A stretch of DNA of 8,178 nt from Planctomycetaceae bacterium (GTDB lineage Bacteria > Planctomycetota > MHYJ01 > SBBU01), in contig SBBU01000196.1 of NCBI GenBank assembly GCA_005239585.1, forward strand, positions 1 through 8,178, read 5' to 3'. How positions within the stretch are numbered: the stretch's first letter is position 1; the number at the start of each line of letters is the position of its first letter. Below are positions 1-6,724 of this stretch, in pieces. Under the pieces are notes generated by a model. The model did no database searches, had not been told where the DNA came from, and was given only the letters and a program-made list of their open reading frames with translations. The translations under genes and the position numbers were made by a program.

Positions 1-267
1 CTTCGTGTGGCGTTACGCATATCCTCTACCTTGGGATACTCTCGCATTCGTTATCTCAATTTGTTTTTCCTCTTCCTTTGGAATTGTTCTACAGACTCAT
101 GCCAAGTTCATTTACCAGAAATTCCTCAATTCAAAAAAGTACAATTGGGAATAGATAAGTGTAAGGAGCGTAGGTATGATCAGTCTGGGGTAGCGAACAT
201 CGAAAACTGAAATTTCTTTAGAAAAGTATTGTACAAACATATTAAGACCATACACGTATAAACATTA
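1..267. other. No supported gene in the left edge
   Basis: A 67-codon open frame exists at 7-210 (+). It has no clear ribosome binding site and no recognisable domain, and its composition is unremarkable. I read nothing convincing on either strand. The stretch may include the tail of something beginning outside the window. A TATAAA at 257-262 lies close to the ATG at 268 and has no well-spaced -35 element. Confidence 0.4.
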
Positions 268-435
268 ATGAGAATATTTTCCTTTTTGTCTATGTTGTTA
301 TGTGCTGTCAATCATTTTTGGAACAACTTTTGACAGCACAATGACAAGTTAATTATCTGGGGTGGTGACCACTGTGGGTCAAACTACCAAAACGATGGTG
401 CAATATATGATGTTGTTAAAGACTCCTGGGAGAAA
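268..435 (+). pseudogene. Disrupted 5' end of the Kelch gene (signal-peptide-like start, in-frame TGA)
   Basis: ATG at 268 opens a frame reading MRIFSFLSMLLCAV, a charged residue followed by a hydrophobic run that looks like a short export signal. The frame stops at TGA 331-333. The same frame then reopens and from 343 reads DKLIIWGG, a Kelch blade continuous with the 436-1329 gene. There is no ATG, GTG or TTG between 334 and 435, so this blade has no start of its own. If bases 313-342 (ten codons, including the TGA) were absent, the frame would run AVNDKLIIWGG, much like the AVINKDKLIIWGG stretch later in the gene. I infer that a complete exported Kelch protein once began at 268. A sequencing error at the TGA, or translation starting only at 436, cannot be excluded. 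Confidence 0.5.
301..340. repeat. Perfect 11-bp inverted repeat within the Kelch 5' end
   Basis: TGTGCTGTCAA at 301-311 is exactly matched by its reverse complement TTGACAGCACA at 330-340, with an 18-nt loop. The left arm encodes the CAV of the putative signal peptide. The right arm contains the in-frame TGA. CAAT occurs at 309-312 and again at 339-342, flanking the suspect block. This arrangement fits a quasi-palindrome or template-switch insertion. It does not look like a normal terminator, since no T-run follows. Confidence 0.7.
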
Positions 436-1329
436 ATGAAAGATAGTCCTATAAAAGCAAGAGCTTATTATGCAACGGCAGTCATCGGAAGTAAAATTCT
501 CATCTGGGGTGGCATAGGTGATGGACATAAATATTTTAACGATGGCGCTATTTATGATGTATCAAAAGATAGTTGGGAGGAAATTAAAGCTAGTCCGCTA
601 GATGGAAGGGCTGTTCTCTCAGCACTAGTTGCCAGCGATCAAGTTATTATCTGGGGTGGGACAGGAAAAGATGAAAAGCACTTTAACGATGGAGCTATAT
701 ACGATATAGCAAAGACCAAGTGGAAAAAGATGAAAGAAAGCCCTCTTGAAGGAAGACATTCTCATACAGCTGTCATTAATAAAGATAAACTGATCATCTG
801 GGGCGGTACTCTTATGAGTATGAAAGATGGAATTAAATCGTACAACGATGGCGCAATATATGACCTTACAAATACAACCTGGACAAAGATGAAGGACTCT
901 CCCCTTTGCGAGTCTTTTAATTACTCGTTGGCAGTTGTAGATGATAAATTTGTAATCTGGGGTGGCATAAGCGACAAACCCTTGAATAAAGGGGCAGTGT
1001 ATAACATGGCAAAAGCTCAATGGAATGAGATAAAGGATTGTCCCATAGAGGGTCGAGGCCATAGCATGGCGACGCGTATTGCCAACAAGATTTTCTTCTG
1101 GGGTGGCTCAAGCGGCAATCATTTTAACGATGGAGCAATCCTCGATGTTGAAAAGATCAAGTGGGTGAAGATGAAAAAAAGCCCTATAGATGGTAGAGTA
1201 AACCACAAAGCAGTTGTAATAGATGGCAAAATCATAATCTGGGGAGGCAGCATTGTGGGAATCGGAATTGGTGCTGGCACATATTTCAACAGCGGTGCGA
1301 TTTATGAGCCCAGCCTTTTAGAAGAATAG
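436..1329 (+). CDS. Kelch-repeat beta-propeller protein (probably N-terminally truncated)
   Basis: This 297-residue frame consists almost entirely of Kelch repeats. Six repeats end in a W-G-G strand, at about residues 24, 73, 122, 175, 222 and 269, giving a period of 47-53 residues. Each repeat carries a FNDGAIYD-type turn, a downstream W, and an SP[IL]-x-GR motif, as in galactose-oxidase/Kelch propellers. A seventh blade is encoded in frame just upstream (343-435) but lies outside any ATG-started frame. The natural protein was therefore probably a seven-bladed propeller with an export signal. Such domains usually bind proteins or glycans, and no catalytic residues can be assigned here. GGGAG at 428-432 lies only 3 nt before ATG 436, tight for a ribosome binding site. 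The gene stops with TAG and faces the EamA gene tail-to-tail. The fold is confident; function and integrity are not. Confidence 0.8.
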   Translation: MKDSPIKARAYYATAVIGSKILIWGGIGDGHKYFNDGAIYDVSKDSWEEIKASPLDGRAVLSALVASDQVIIWGGTGKDEKHFNDGAIYDIAKTKWKKMKESPLEGRHSHTAVINKDKLIIWGGTLMSMKDGIKSYNDGAIYDLTNTTWTKMKDSPLCESFNYSLAVVDDKFVIWGGISDKPLNKGAVYNMAKAQWNEIKDCPIEGRGHSMATRIANKIFFWGGSSGNHFNDGAILDVEKIKWVKMKKSPIDGRVNHKAVVIDGKIIIWGGSIVGIGIGAGTYFNSGAIYEPSLLEE

Positions 1330-1338
1330 CGGGTCAAT

Positions 1339-1773
1339 TTACGATGGCAGCTTCATTAATATGATTCCACCAGCAATAAGTAGGAGTGCAATCACTTTTG
1401 TGGGGGTAATATCTTCGGAAAGAAAAAATATGCCGGTCAGGAATGTAATCACTGGCCAAGAGGCAGTAACAGGCGAGACCCTTGAGACTTGTCCCAGTTG
1501 AAGGGCGTTGTAGTTTGCAAACTGGGCGATCACTGATCCAACAAATCCAGATCCCACCAGCATCAATACTGGAATCCAATTTGCATTTGCAGATTTTTTC
1601 ACCACATCGGGCATAAAGAGCATGAGCAGTACAATCCCTATGACTACTCCGATACTTCTCAAGAATATCGCGGTAGGAACATCCCCCAATGCATCAATGC
1701 TGCGTTTTTCAAACATAGGGACAATGCCCCAGATACACGCAGTAATTAGCGCCCAGTAGAACCAGTCATTCAT
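1339..1773 (-). CDS. Short EamA-family (drug/metabolite transporter superfamily) membrane protein
   Basis: This 144-residue hydrophobic protein has five predicted membrane segments, at about residues 5-22, 34-54, 66-88, 101-119 and 124-141. It matches a single EamA module (AxxWGxxPxFEKRS at the start; VSRVSPVTASWPVITFLTGIFFLSEDITPTKVIA near the end). Most EamA permeases have two such modules and about 300 residues. One-module forms are known and would be expected to work as dimers in the inner membrane. The substrate cannot be read from sequence. The frame can be extended to an ATG at 1797, adding eight residues. I prefer the ATG at 1773 because AAGGG (minus strand, about 1781-1785) sits 7 nt upstream, whereas the longer start has no such site. 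The gene is divergent from der and convergent with the Kelch gene, 9 bp between stops, so it is probably transcribed alone. Confidence 0.75.
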   Translation of the reverse strand: MNDWFYWALITACIWGIVPMFEKRSIDALGDVPTAIFLRSIGVVIGIVLLMLFMPDVVKKSANANWIPVLMLVGSGFVGSVIAQFANYNALQLGQVSRVSPVTASWPVITFLTGIFFLSEDITPTKVIALLLIAGGIILMKLPS

Positions 1774-1842
1774 CTTTTTACCCTTAAAAAATTTCATTTC
1801 GTTTGAGTTTACTTAATAACCAGAGTTAGTAAAGTATTCAAC

Positions 1843-3141
1843 ATGATTTCTAGGGTCTCAATTATTGGTCGCCAGAATGCAGGCAAGTCATCATTGTTTA
1901 ATTATTTTGCAAGAAAAAACATTTCGATCGTTCATAAAGAACCGGGCGTAACAAGAGACAGGATTGAGTGCTTGATAGATGGAAGGTTCTTGCTTGTGGA
2001 CACAGGCGGCTTTCCTCTTGATGATGATACTTTTAGAGAAGCCCTAATAAAGAACATCAAAGCCGCAGTTGAGACATCGAATGTCATTATATTTCTCACA
2101 GACGTTAGGGACGGGGTAAATCCGCTTGATGTCGAAATTGCAAATCAACTTCGTCGCATTAAGAAGAAAATCATAGTAGCTGTTAATAAGGTTGATAATC
2201 AGAGATTTGACCCAGACGTTGCAGAATTCTTCAAACTCGGCCTTGGAAACCCCATAGGAATCTCTGTAAGTCAGAGAAGGGGATTAGAGGAACTTTATGA
2301 AAAGATTATCTCTTTACTGCCTCCAGCCGAAACTAATGCAGGGGATGCCCTCAAGATTGCAATCGTTGGGAGGAAAAACACTGGGAAATCCACACTAGTC
2401 AATGCCCTAGTAGGAGGTGAACGCGTCATAGTAAGCACTGTCCCGGGCACGACCAGAGATGCCATAGACGTCTATGCTGAATTTAACGGTCATCGCCTAA
2501 TACTTATAGATACCGCCGGATTCTCAAAGAAAAGGCCAAATGAACCTGTGGACTATTTCAGTCAGGTGCGGATGTTAAAGGCCATAAAGCGATCTGACGC
2601 GGTAGTACTTTTGATCGATGCAACAGATTCGATCATGAGGGTGGAAAAGGAGCTGTCAGACGAGATCTACAGGACAAGAAAACCATGTGTTATTGCCTTT
2701 AACAAATGGGATCTTATTGGGCCGGGAAAGGCCAAAGAGCAGTTTATTTTTTACACGAATAAAATCCTGCCCCAGCTGTCCTTCACACCCAAGATACCTA
2801 TATCTGCCATCAAGTCGCAGAATCTAGATGTCCTGATAAAAACCTGCCGGGAGGCATTTGATCAGGCCTCAACAAAGATCTCTCATACGGTTCTAAATCG
2901 ATTGGTAAAGCTTTTAAAACAACAGGCCCCGGCATTTGGTGATGTGCTATTTGCTAATCAAAAGGAAACGAACCCGATAATCATAAATCTTGCCGTGGCA
3001 AATAAAAGACTCTTCAAGGAGGGTTTTATTAGATTTGCCGAGTCGCGATTCAGGGAGATGACCCAGCTTAACTATGCGCCAGTTAGATTTAGACTGCGTG
3101 ACCTAAAAAAGCGTAAACCTCACTCGGCGTCTAGTCGATAA
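1843..3141 (+). CDS. der: Ribosome-assembly GTPase Der (EngA), tandem GTPase domains
   Basis: Der is an essential GTPase that helps assemble the 50S ribosomal subunit in the cytoplasm. The 432-residue protein has the family's diagnostic layout. The first G domain has P-loop GRQNAGKS at 9-16, PGVTRD at 34-39, DTGG at 53-56 and NKVD at 115-118. The second has P-loop GRKNTGKST at 176-184, PGTTRD at 201-206, DTAG at 223-226 and NKWD at 287-290. A KH-like C-terminal domain runs from about residue 350 and includes the typical YAPVRFRLR stretch near the end, followed by a basic tail. Length is normal. Both P-loops depart from the usual GRPNVGKS (Q-x-A and K-x-T at the P and V positions), while the catalytic GKS/T is intact. 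The ATG is chosen because the first strand and P-loop follow at once. No strong Shine-Dalgarno is visible. The gene seems monocistronic. Confidence 0.95.
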   Translation: MISRVSIIGRQNAGKSSLFNYFARKNISIVHKEPGVTRDRIECLIDGRFLLVDTGGFPLDDDTFREALIKNIKAAVETSNVIIFLTDVRDGVNPLDVEIANQLRRIKKKIIVAVNKVDNQRFDPDVAEFFKLGLGNPIGISVSQRRGLEELYEKIISLLPPAETNAGDALKIAIVGRKNTGKSTLVNALVGGERVIVSTVPGTTRDAIDVYAEFNGHRLILIDTAGFSKKRPNEPVDYFSQVRMLKAIKRSDAVVLLIDATDSIMRVEKELSDEIYRTRKPCVIAFNKWDLIGPGKAKEQFIFYTNKILPQLSFTPKIPISAIKSQNLDVLIKTCREAFDQASTKISHTVLNRLVKLLKQQAPAFGDVLFANQKETNPIIINLAVANKRLFKEGFIRFAESRFREMTQLNYAPVRFRLRDLKKRKPHSASSR

Positions 3142-3145
3142 CGCG

Positions 3146-3175
3146 TTGCGTTAAAAATATAAAAAGCACTATATG
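3146..3175 (+). promoter_or_regulatory. Candidate distal nrdJ promoter overlapped by an NrdR box
   Basis: TTGCGT at 3146-3151 and TATATG at 3170-3175 are separated by 18 bp. Both hexamers are imperfect, but the -10 lies inside the NrdR-like box at 3166-3181. That is the expected geometry for repression by NrdR. Transcription would begin near 3182 and give a leader of about 300 nt before nrdJ. Confidence 0.3.
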
Positions 3176-3181
3176 TTGTGT
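3166..3181. promoter_or_regulatory. Probable NrdR box (ribonucleotide reductase repressor site)
   Basis: GCACTATATGTTGTGT agrees at 14 of 16 positions with the published NrdR-box consensus as I recall it (acaCwAtATaTwGtgt), including the central ATAT and flanking CAC/GTG. NrdR is a zinc-finger/ATP-cone repressor that senses dATP/ATP and controls ribonucleotide reductase genes in many bacteria. The site lies in the region upstream of nrdJ, which is strong context. NrdR boxes usually occur as pairs about 31 bp apart, and I found no convincing second copy. The site is also about 300 bp from the nrdJ start codon. nrdR itself is not in this window. Confidence 0.55.
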
Positions 3182-3195
3182 TCAGAAGAGACCAA

Positions 3196-3239
3196 GTATT
3201 CATTTCATGCAAAAATGAATACAAACAAACGATTTTTTT
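3196..3239 (+). terminator. Hairpin plus T-run: der terminator or leader attenuator
   Basis: GTATTCATTT (3196-3205) pairs perfectly with AAATGAATAC (3213-3222) across a 7-nt loop. A run of seven Ts follows at 3233-3239. The stem is AT-rich and the T-run starts 10 nt after it, so this is not a classical strong terminator. It could end der transcripts. If the NrdR-box promoter is used, it would lie inside the nrdJ leader and might act as an attenuator. Confidence 0.35.
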
Positions 3240-3296
3240 CTTGACCAAACTTTCTTCGGTTGGTAGAAATGCTACTTCCAATTTCGATCTTTGTAA

Positions 3297-3325
3297 TTGA
3301 ATTTGTTTTCCAAGTAGGTTATTAT
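3297..3325 (+). promoter_or_regulatory. Candidate proximal sigma70-type promoter of nrdJ
   Basis: TTGAAT at 3297-3302 and TATTAT at 3320-3325 are spaced by the optimal 17 bp. They match the consensus hexamers at 4 of 6 and 5 of 6 positions. Transcription would start near 3332, just before the first hairpin of the structured leader, so the RNA would begin with the folded domain. TTGACC at 3241-3246 with TAGAAA at 3264-3269 is a weaker alternative. Confidence 0.45.
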
Positions 3326-3335
3326 CATAAAAAGA

Positions 3336-3472
3336 GCATTCACGACGTGAATGCAAATCAACCTTTAACACAGAACGGTTTGCTCCTGTGGAGCAAATCA
3401 CGTTCGCTACAGGCGAACGCATCCCATCTCGTACTGTGTAGGTACGGGGCGGGATGTTCTGTGTCAAGGGTA
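3336..3472 (+). ncRNA. Structured 5' leader of nrdJ: hairpin plus four-way junction
   Basis: A first hairpin has 8 bp (3336-3343 with 3347-3354). Then 3361-3376 pairs with 3456-3471 as a 16-position closing stem with one A-C mismatch and one G-T wobble. Inside it are three hairpins: 3379-3386 with 3390-3397 (8 bp), 3401-3407 with 3413-3419 (7 bp), and 3420-3434 with 3442-3456 (15 positions, one mismatch, two wobbles). The last hairpin competes with the closing stem for base 3456. Linkers are only 0-3 nt, so the whole forms a compact four-way junction. The fold ends directly before the ribosome binding site at 3473-3480, the position of a cis-regulatory RNA. No cobalamin-riboswitch B12 box is seen. 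A published nrdJ RNA motif is known to me by name only, so I cannot say whether this is a member. A palindromic genomic repeat is the main alternative. Confidence 0.6.
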
Positions 3473-3480
3473 AAGGGGGA
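3473..3480 (+). promoter_or_regulatory. Ribosome binding site of nrdJ
   Basis: AAGGGGGA lies 5 nt before the ATG at 3486 and immediately after the closing stem of the structured leader. It supports this start over the in-frame ATG at 3525, which has only AGG 1 nt upstream. Its position means changes in the closing stem could alter ribosome access. Confidence 0.75.
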
Positions 3481-3485
3481 AAAAA

Positions 3486-6400
3486 ATGGAAAGAGAATCT
3501 GACCTGCCTGCCAGCCAAGCAGGAATGAACACAAGGGTTGCTGGCCTCAAAGTTAGCCGTTATTTCACCAAAAAGGGCACAGATCCCTTTGATGAAATAG
3601 CATGGGTGCGTAAGGATTCAAGGATCCTAAATCCAGACGGCAGCCTAGTCTTTGAAATGAAGGACATTGAGGTCCCGGAGGGCTGGACACAGCTTGCAGT
3701 GGACATATTAGCCTCAAAATACGTGAGAAAGGCTGGGGTCCCGGAGACCGGGCGGGAGACAACACTTCGCCAGATTGTAACAAGGATCTCGCGTCCTATC
3801 GCAAATTTCGGGCTTGAAAACGGTTACTTTGCATCTGAAGAGGATACCAAGGCCTTTGAGCAGGAGCTAAGATTCATGCTTGTAAACCAGTATGGCGCCT
3901 TTAACTCGCCTGTCTGGTTCAACTGCGGACTCGCCCATGAATATGGGATTCTCGGACGATCCATTGGTAATTATTGCTTTAATGAAAAGGAAAATCAGGT
4001 AGTTCTTACACAAGATGCATATACAAGGCCGCAGCTGTCAGCCTGCTTCATCCAGTCTGCAAAGGATGATCTCATGGAGATCGCAAACCTTGTGAGGCAG
4101 GAGATGCAGATCTTCAAGTTCGGTTCAGGCACGGGGACAAACTTTTCAAAGATCCGCGGCGCTGGTGAAAAGCTTACATCAGGGGGCACAAGCTCAGGAT
4201 TAATGTCCTTCCTCGAGATTTATGACAAGGCAGCAGGAGCTACAAAATCGGGCGGGACAACAAGGCGCGCTGCCAAGATGGTTGTGCTTGACATCGACCA
4301 TCCGGAGATTGAGCAGTTCATCGAGTGGAAGATGAACGAAGAGAAAAAAGCTGCCCTCCTGATATCTGCAGGATATACGGGTGGAATGGATGGAGAAGCC
4401 TACAAAACAGTCGGCGGCCAGAACTCGAATAACTCCGTAAGAGTTACCGATGGGTTTATGAGCGCTGTTATAAATGATGGTGAATGGCACACGAGATTTA
4501 GAAGCACAAAGGAAACCACAAAGACATACAAAGCCAGACAGCTCTGGGACAAGATCGGAAAGAGCGCGTGGTCCTGCGCCGACCCCGGCCTTCAGTTTGA
4601 TACAACAATAAACAAGTGGCATACATGCATCAACACCGACAGGATATATGCATCCAATCCGTGCAGTGAATACATGTTCCTTGACGACAGCGCATGCAAC
4701 CTTGCCTCGATTAATCTCGTCAAGTTTCTGACCCCAGAGGGGGCATTCGACGTTGATGCATTCAAGCACGCATGTTCAATCTTTATAACTGCACAGGAAA
4801 TAATCGTTGACTTGGCCTCATACCCGACCAAGTCGATTGCACAAAACAGCCATGACTATCGTCCCCTTGGGTTAGGATACGCCAATCTAGGGACACTATT
4901 TATGCTTATGGGAATCCCGTACGACAGCGAAAAGGGCCGGGCCCTTGGCGCGTGCATAACATCGGTAATGACAGGTACTGCCTACAAGACCTCTGCAGAG
5001 ATAGCTCAGATCAAAGGACCATTCGCAGGTTATGAGAAAAACAAGGAATCCACACTGAACGTGATGAAGATGCATCGGCAGGCATCATATGAGATACCAA
5101 AGGTACATGCCCCGGAATATCTCTATGAATCTGCCGCCAGAGAATGGGATGAGGCTGTTGAGCTGGGCACAAAACATGGCTATCGAAATGCGCAGGCAAC
5201 GGTGATAGCGCCAACAGGAACAATCGGCCTTCTTATGGATTGCGATACTACCGGAATCGAGCCAGACTATTCCATAGTCAAATTTAAAAAGCTTGCGGGC
5301 GGTGGTTATTTCAAGATTGTAAATCAGTCGGTACCGCTTGCGCTAGAACGGCTGGGTTACACGGTCCCTGAGGTCAAGGCAATGATCGACTATATAGTTG
5401 GTCACAATACCTTCAAGGGAGCACCTCATGTCAATAACAGAACCCTGATAGATAAAGGGTTCACTAGAGAGGAGATAGAAAGAATTGAAAGAGTCCTGCC
5501 GAATGTCATAGAGATTCAGCAGGCATTTATACCAGCCCTCATAGGCGAAGAGACAATCAAGAGGCTCGGACTGGAAGCAACCAACGTCTTGGGTTCGCTC
5601 GGATTCACAAACACAGAGATTGAAGAGGCCAATAAATTTATCTGCGGTACCCAAACCATCGAGGGCGCACCCCATCTTAAACAGGAGCATCTACCCATAT
5701 TCGATACAGCAAATCGCTGCGGCAAATATGGCAAGAGATACATACACCACCTCGGACAGATAAAGATGATTGCCGCTGCTCAGCCGTTTATCTCAGGATC
5801 AATATCAAAGACAATAAACATGACCGGTGATGTAACCATTGAGGATGTGAAAGAGGCCTACATGCAGGCGTGGAAACTTGGTCTAAAGTGTATTTCTATT
5901 TACAGAGACGGCTCAAAATCGGCACAGCCGCTTCTCTCACCGGGGGCACAGAAACAACAAGTACCTGTAAAACCAGCCGGTCGAAAGAGACTGCCACGAA
6001 AGAGAAAGGGTTTTACTCTGGAGGCCCGGGTGGGAGGACACAAGATCTATCTACGCAGCGGCGAGTACGCAGATGGATCTCTTGGAGAAATCTTCGTAGA
6101 TATGCATAAGGAAGGGGCTGCATTCAGGAGCCTTATGAACTGCTTTGCGATTGCTGTTTCGCTCGGACTACAGCACGGTGTGCCGCTCAAGGAGTTTGTA
6201 GACAGCTTTACATTTACAAGATTCCAACCCAACGGTCCTACCGAGGGTCATCAGAATATAAAATTCTCAACCTCTGTGATAGATTTCATATTCAGGGTCC
6301 TCGCATTCGAATACCTTGGCGAAACAGAATTTGTACAGGTCAAGCCGACAGATGAATATAACATTGAGCCATTAAGCGCCAAACCGGTTCAAGTTGAGAA

Positions 6401-6593
6401 AGAGGAAGAGAAACCTGCGGCTCAGGCCCTGGAAAAGAGGCTCAAAGAGCTTACCAGAGACTCGGCTGTCGATGAGTTTCTGGGGAGCCTAATGGGCGAT
6501 GCCCCATTCTGCAACATTTGCGGACACATAACCATCCGCAACGGTACATGCTACAAGTGTCTAAACTGCGGAAATACCATGGGATGCAGCTAA
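3486..6593 (+). CDS. nrdJ: Adenosylcobalamin-dependent (class II) ribonucleoside-diphosphate reductase NrdJ
   Basis: NrdJ reduces ribonucleotides to deoxyribonucleotides using a radical generated from coenzyme B12, independent of oxygen. The 1035-residue protein shows an N-terminal reductase domain, then the ten-stranded barrel core. Cys187 (SACF) and Cys404 (SACNLAS) are the likely redox pair. N391-P-C393-S-E395 carries the radical cysteine and catalytic Glu. The 11-residue step from Cys393 to Cys404 matches class II enzymes. The PTGTIG phosphate-binding loop is at 576-581, followed by [11 protein letters not shown] basic linker leads into a TSCPD domain at about 836-945. The tail holds cysteines 1009, 1012, 1022, 1025, 1028 and 1034, the usual CxxC-rich end thought to relay electrons. 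No N-terminal ATP-cone is evident. An NrdR box and structured leader lie upstream. The final 22 codons are duplicated after the next gene, so the present 3' end may come from a recombination event. Confidence 0.96.
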   Translation: MERESDLPASQAGMNTRVAGLKVSRYFTKKGTDPFDEIAWVRKDSRILNPDGSLVFEMKDIEVPEGWTQLAVDILASKYVRKAGVPETGRETTLRQIVTRISRPIANFGLENGYFASEEDTKAFEQELRFMLVNQYGAFNSPVWFNCGLAHEYGILGRSIGNYCFNEKENQVVLTQDAYTRPQLSACFIQSAKDDLMEIANLVRQEMQIFKFGSGTGTNFSKIRGAGEKLTSGGTSSGLMSFLEIYDKAAGATKSGGTTRRAAKMVVLDIDHPEIEQFIEWKMNEEKKAALLISAGYTGGMDGEAYKTVGGQNSNNSVRVTDGFMSAVINDGEWHTRFRSTKETTKTYKARQLWDKIGKSAWSCADPGLQFDTTINKWHTCINTDRIYASNPCSEYMFLDDSACNLASINLVKFLTPEGAFDVDAFKHACSIFITAQEIIVDLASYPTKSIAQNSHDYRPLGLGYANLGTLFMLMGIPYDSEKGRALGACITSVMTGTAYKTSAEIAQIKGPFAGYEKNKESTLNVMKMHRQASYEIPKVHAPEYLYESAAREWDEAVELGTKHGYRNAQATVIAPTGTIGLLMDCDTTGIEPDYSIVKFKKLAGGGYFKIVNQSVPLALERLGYTVPEVKAMIDYIVGHNTFKGAPHVNNRTLIDKGFTREEIERIERVLPNVIEIQQAFIPALIGEETIKRLGLEATNVLGSLGFTNTEIEEANKFICGTQTIEGAPHLKQEHLPIFDTANRCGKYGKRYIHHLGQIKMIAAAQPFISGSISKTINMTGDVTIEDVKEAYMQAWKLGLKCISIYRDGSKSAQPLLSPGAQKQQVPVKPAGRKRLPRKRKGFTLEARVGGHKIYLRSGEYADGSLGEIFVDMHKEGAAFRSLMNCFAIAVSLGLQHGVPLKEFVDSFTFTRFQPNGPTEGHQNIKFSTSVIDFIFRVLAFEYLGETEFVQVKPTDEYNIEPLSAKPVQVEKEEEKPAAQALEKRLKELTRDSAVDEFLGSLMGDAPFCNICGHITIRNGTCYKCLNCGNTMGCS
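6528..6593 (+). repeat. Direct repeat, proximal copy (3' end of nrdJ)
   Basis: These 66 bp encode the cysteine-rich tail of NrdJ and its TAA. They match 7930-7995 at 59 of 66 positions, with 39 bp identical without a gap (6549-6587 and 7951-7989). Four of the five altered codon positions outside the stop region are third- or second-base changes in ITIRNGT versus ITNRKGT. AGCTAAC after the last shared TGC also recurs in the distal copy, but 6 bp further along. Confidence 0.9.
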
Positions 6594-6660
6594 CAGTCTG
6601 ATTGTCTCGAGCGCCAAACCCACCCGCCCTTAATACATCTCTGTTGTTATCCAAAAGACC

Positions 6661-6693
6661 ATGTCAAAACCTGCTCCAAGTTCGGCTTGACAT
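6661..6693. promoter_or_regulatory. Inverted repeat overlapping the -35 box (possible operator)
   Basis: ATGTCAA at 6661-6667 is the reverse complement of TTGACAT at 6687-6693, separated by 19 bp. The right arm contains the whole TTGACA -35 element of the ATPase promoter. The spacing puts the half-sites about 26 bp apart, compatible with a dimeric regulator. With only 7 bp per arm, chance is possible. Confidence 0.25.
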
Positions 6694-6716
6694 AGTGGCA
6701 GATACGCACATATAAT
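6687..6716 (+). promoter_or_regulatory. Perfect-consensus sigma70 promoter of the ATPase gene
   Basis: TTGACA (6687-6692) and TATAAT (6711-6716) both match the housekeeping consensus at 6 of 6 positions, with an 18-bp spacer. The predicted start of transcription is near 6723, only about 2 nt before the ATG at 6725. The mRNA would then be essentially leaderless. No Shine-Dalgarno precedes that ATG, which agrees. Confidence 0.75.
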
Positions 6717-6724
6717 GTTATATT

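Noticed and set aside
7..210. 67-codon open frame at the left edge
   Set aside because: No ribosome binding site, no recognisable domain, and a length easily reached by chance.
331..333. TGA in the Kelch frame as a selenocysteine codon
   Set aside because: The stem-loop precedes and includes the TGA instead of following it, and Kelch proteins are not selenoproteins.
436..1329. Regular repeats as a CRISPR array or tandem DNA repeat
   Set aside because: The period of about 150 bp is coding and degenerate; it is explained by Kelch protein repeats.
3361..3471. Cloverleaf-like fold as a tRNA gene
   Set aside because: Stem lengths are wrong (16-bp closing stem, 15-bp last arm), there is no T-loop GTTCRA motif in place and no acceptor end; it is a leader, not a tRNA.
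3330..3485. Cobalamin riboswitch upstream of the B12-dependent reductase
   Set aside because: No B12-box-like GCCACTG sequence and a different architecture from the cobalamin class.
3525..3527. Alternative nrdJ start at the in-frame ATG
   Set aside because: The ATG at 3486 has a far better placed Shine-Dalgarno (AAGGGGGA, 5 nt).
4200..4769. 189-codon antisense frame inside nrdJ
   Set aside because: Lies entirely opposite a strongly conserved coding region and shows no family features; a shadow of nrdJ.
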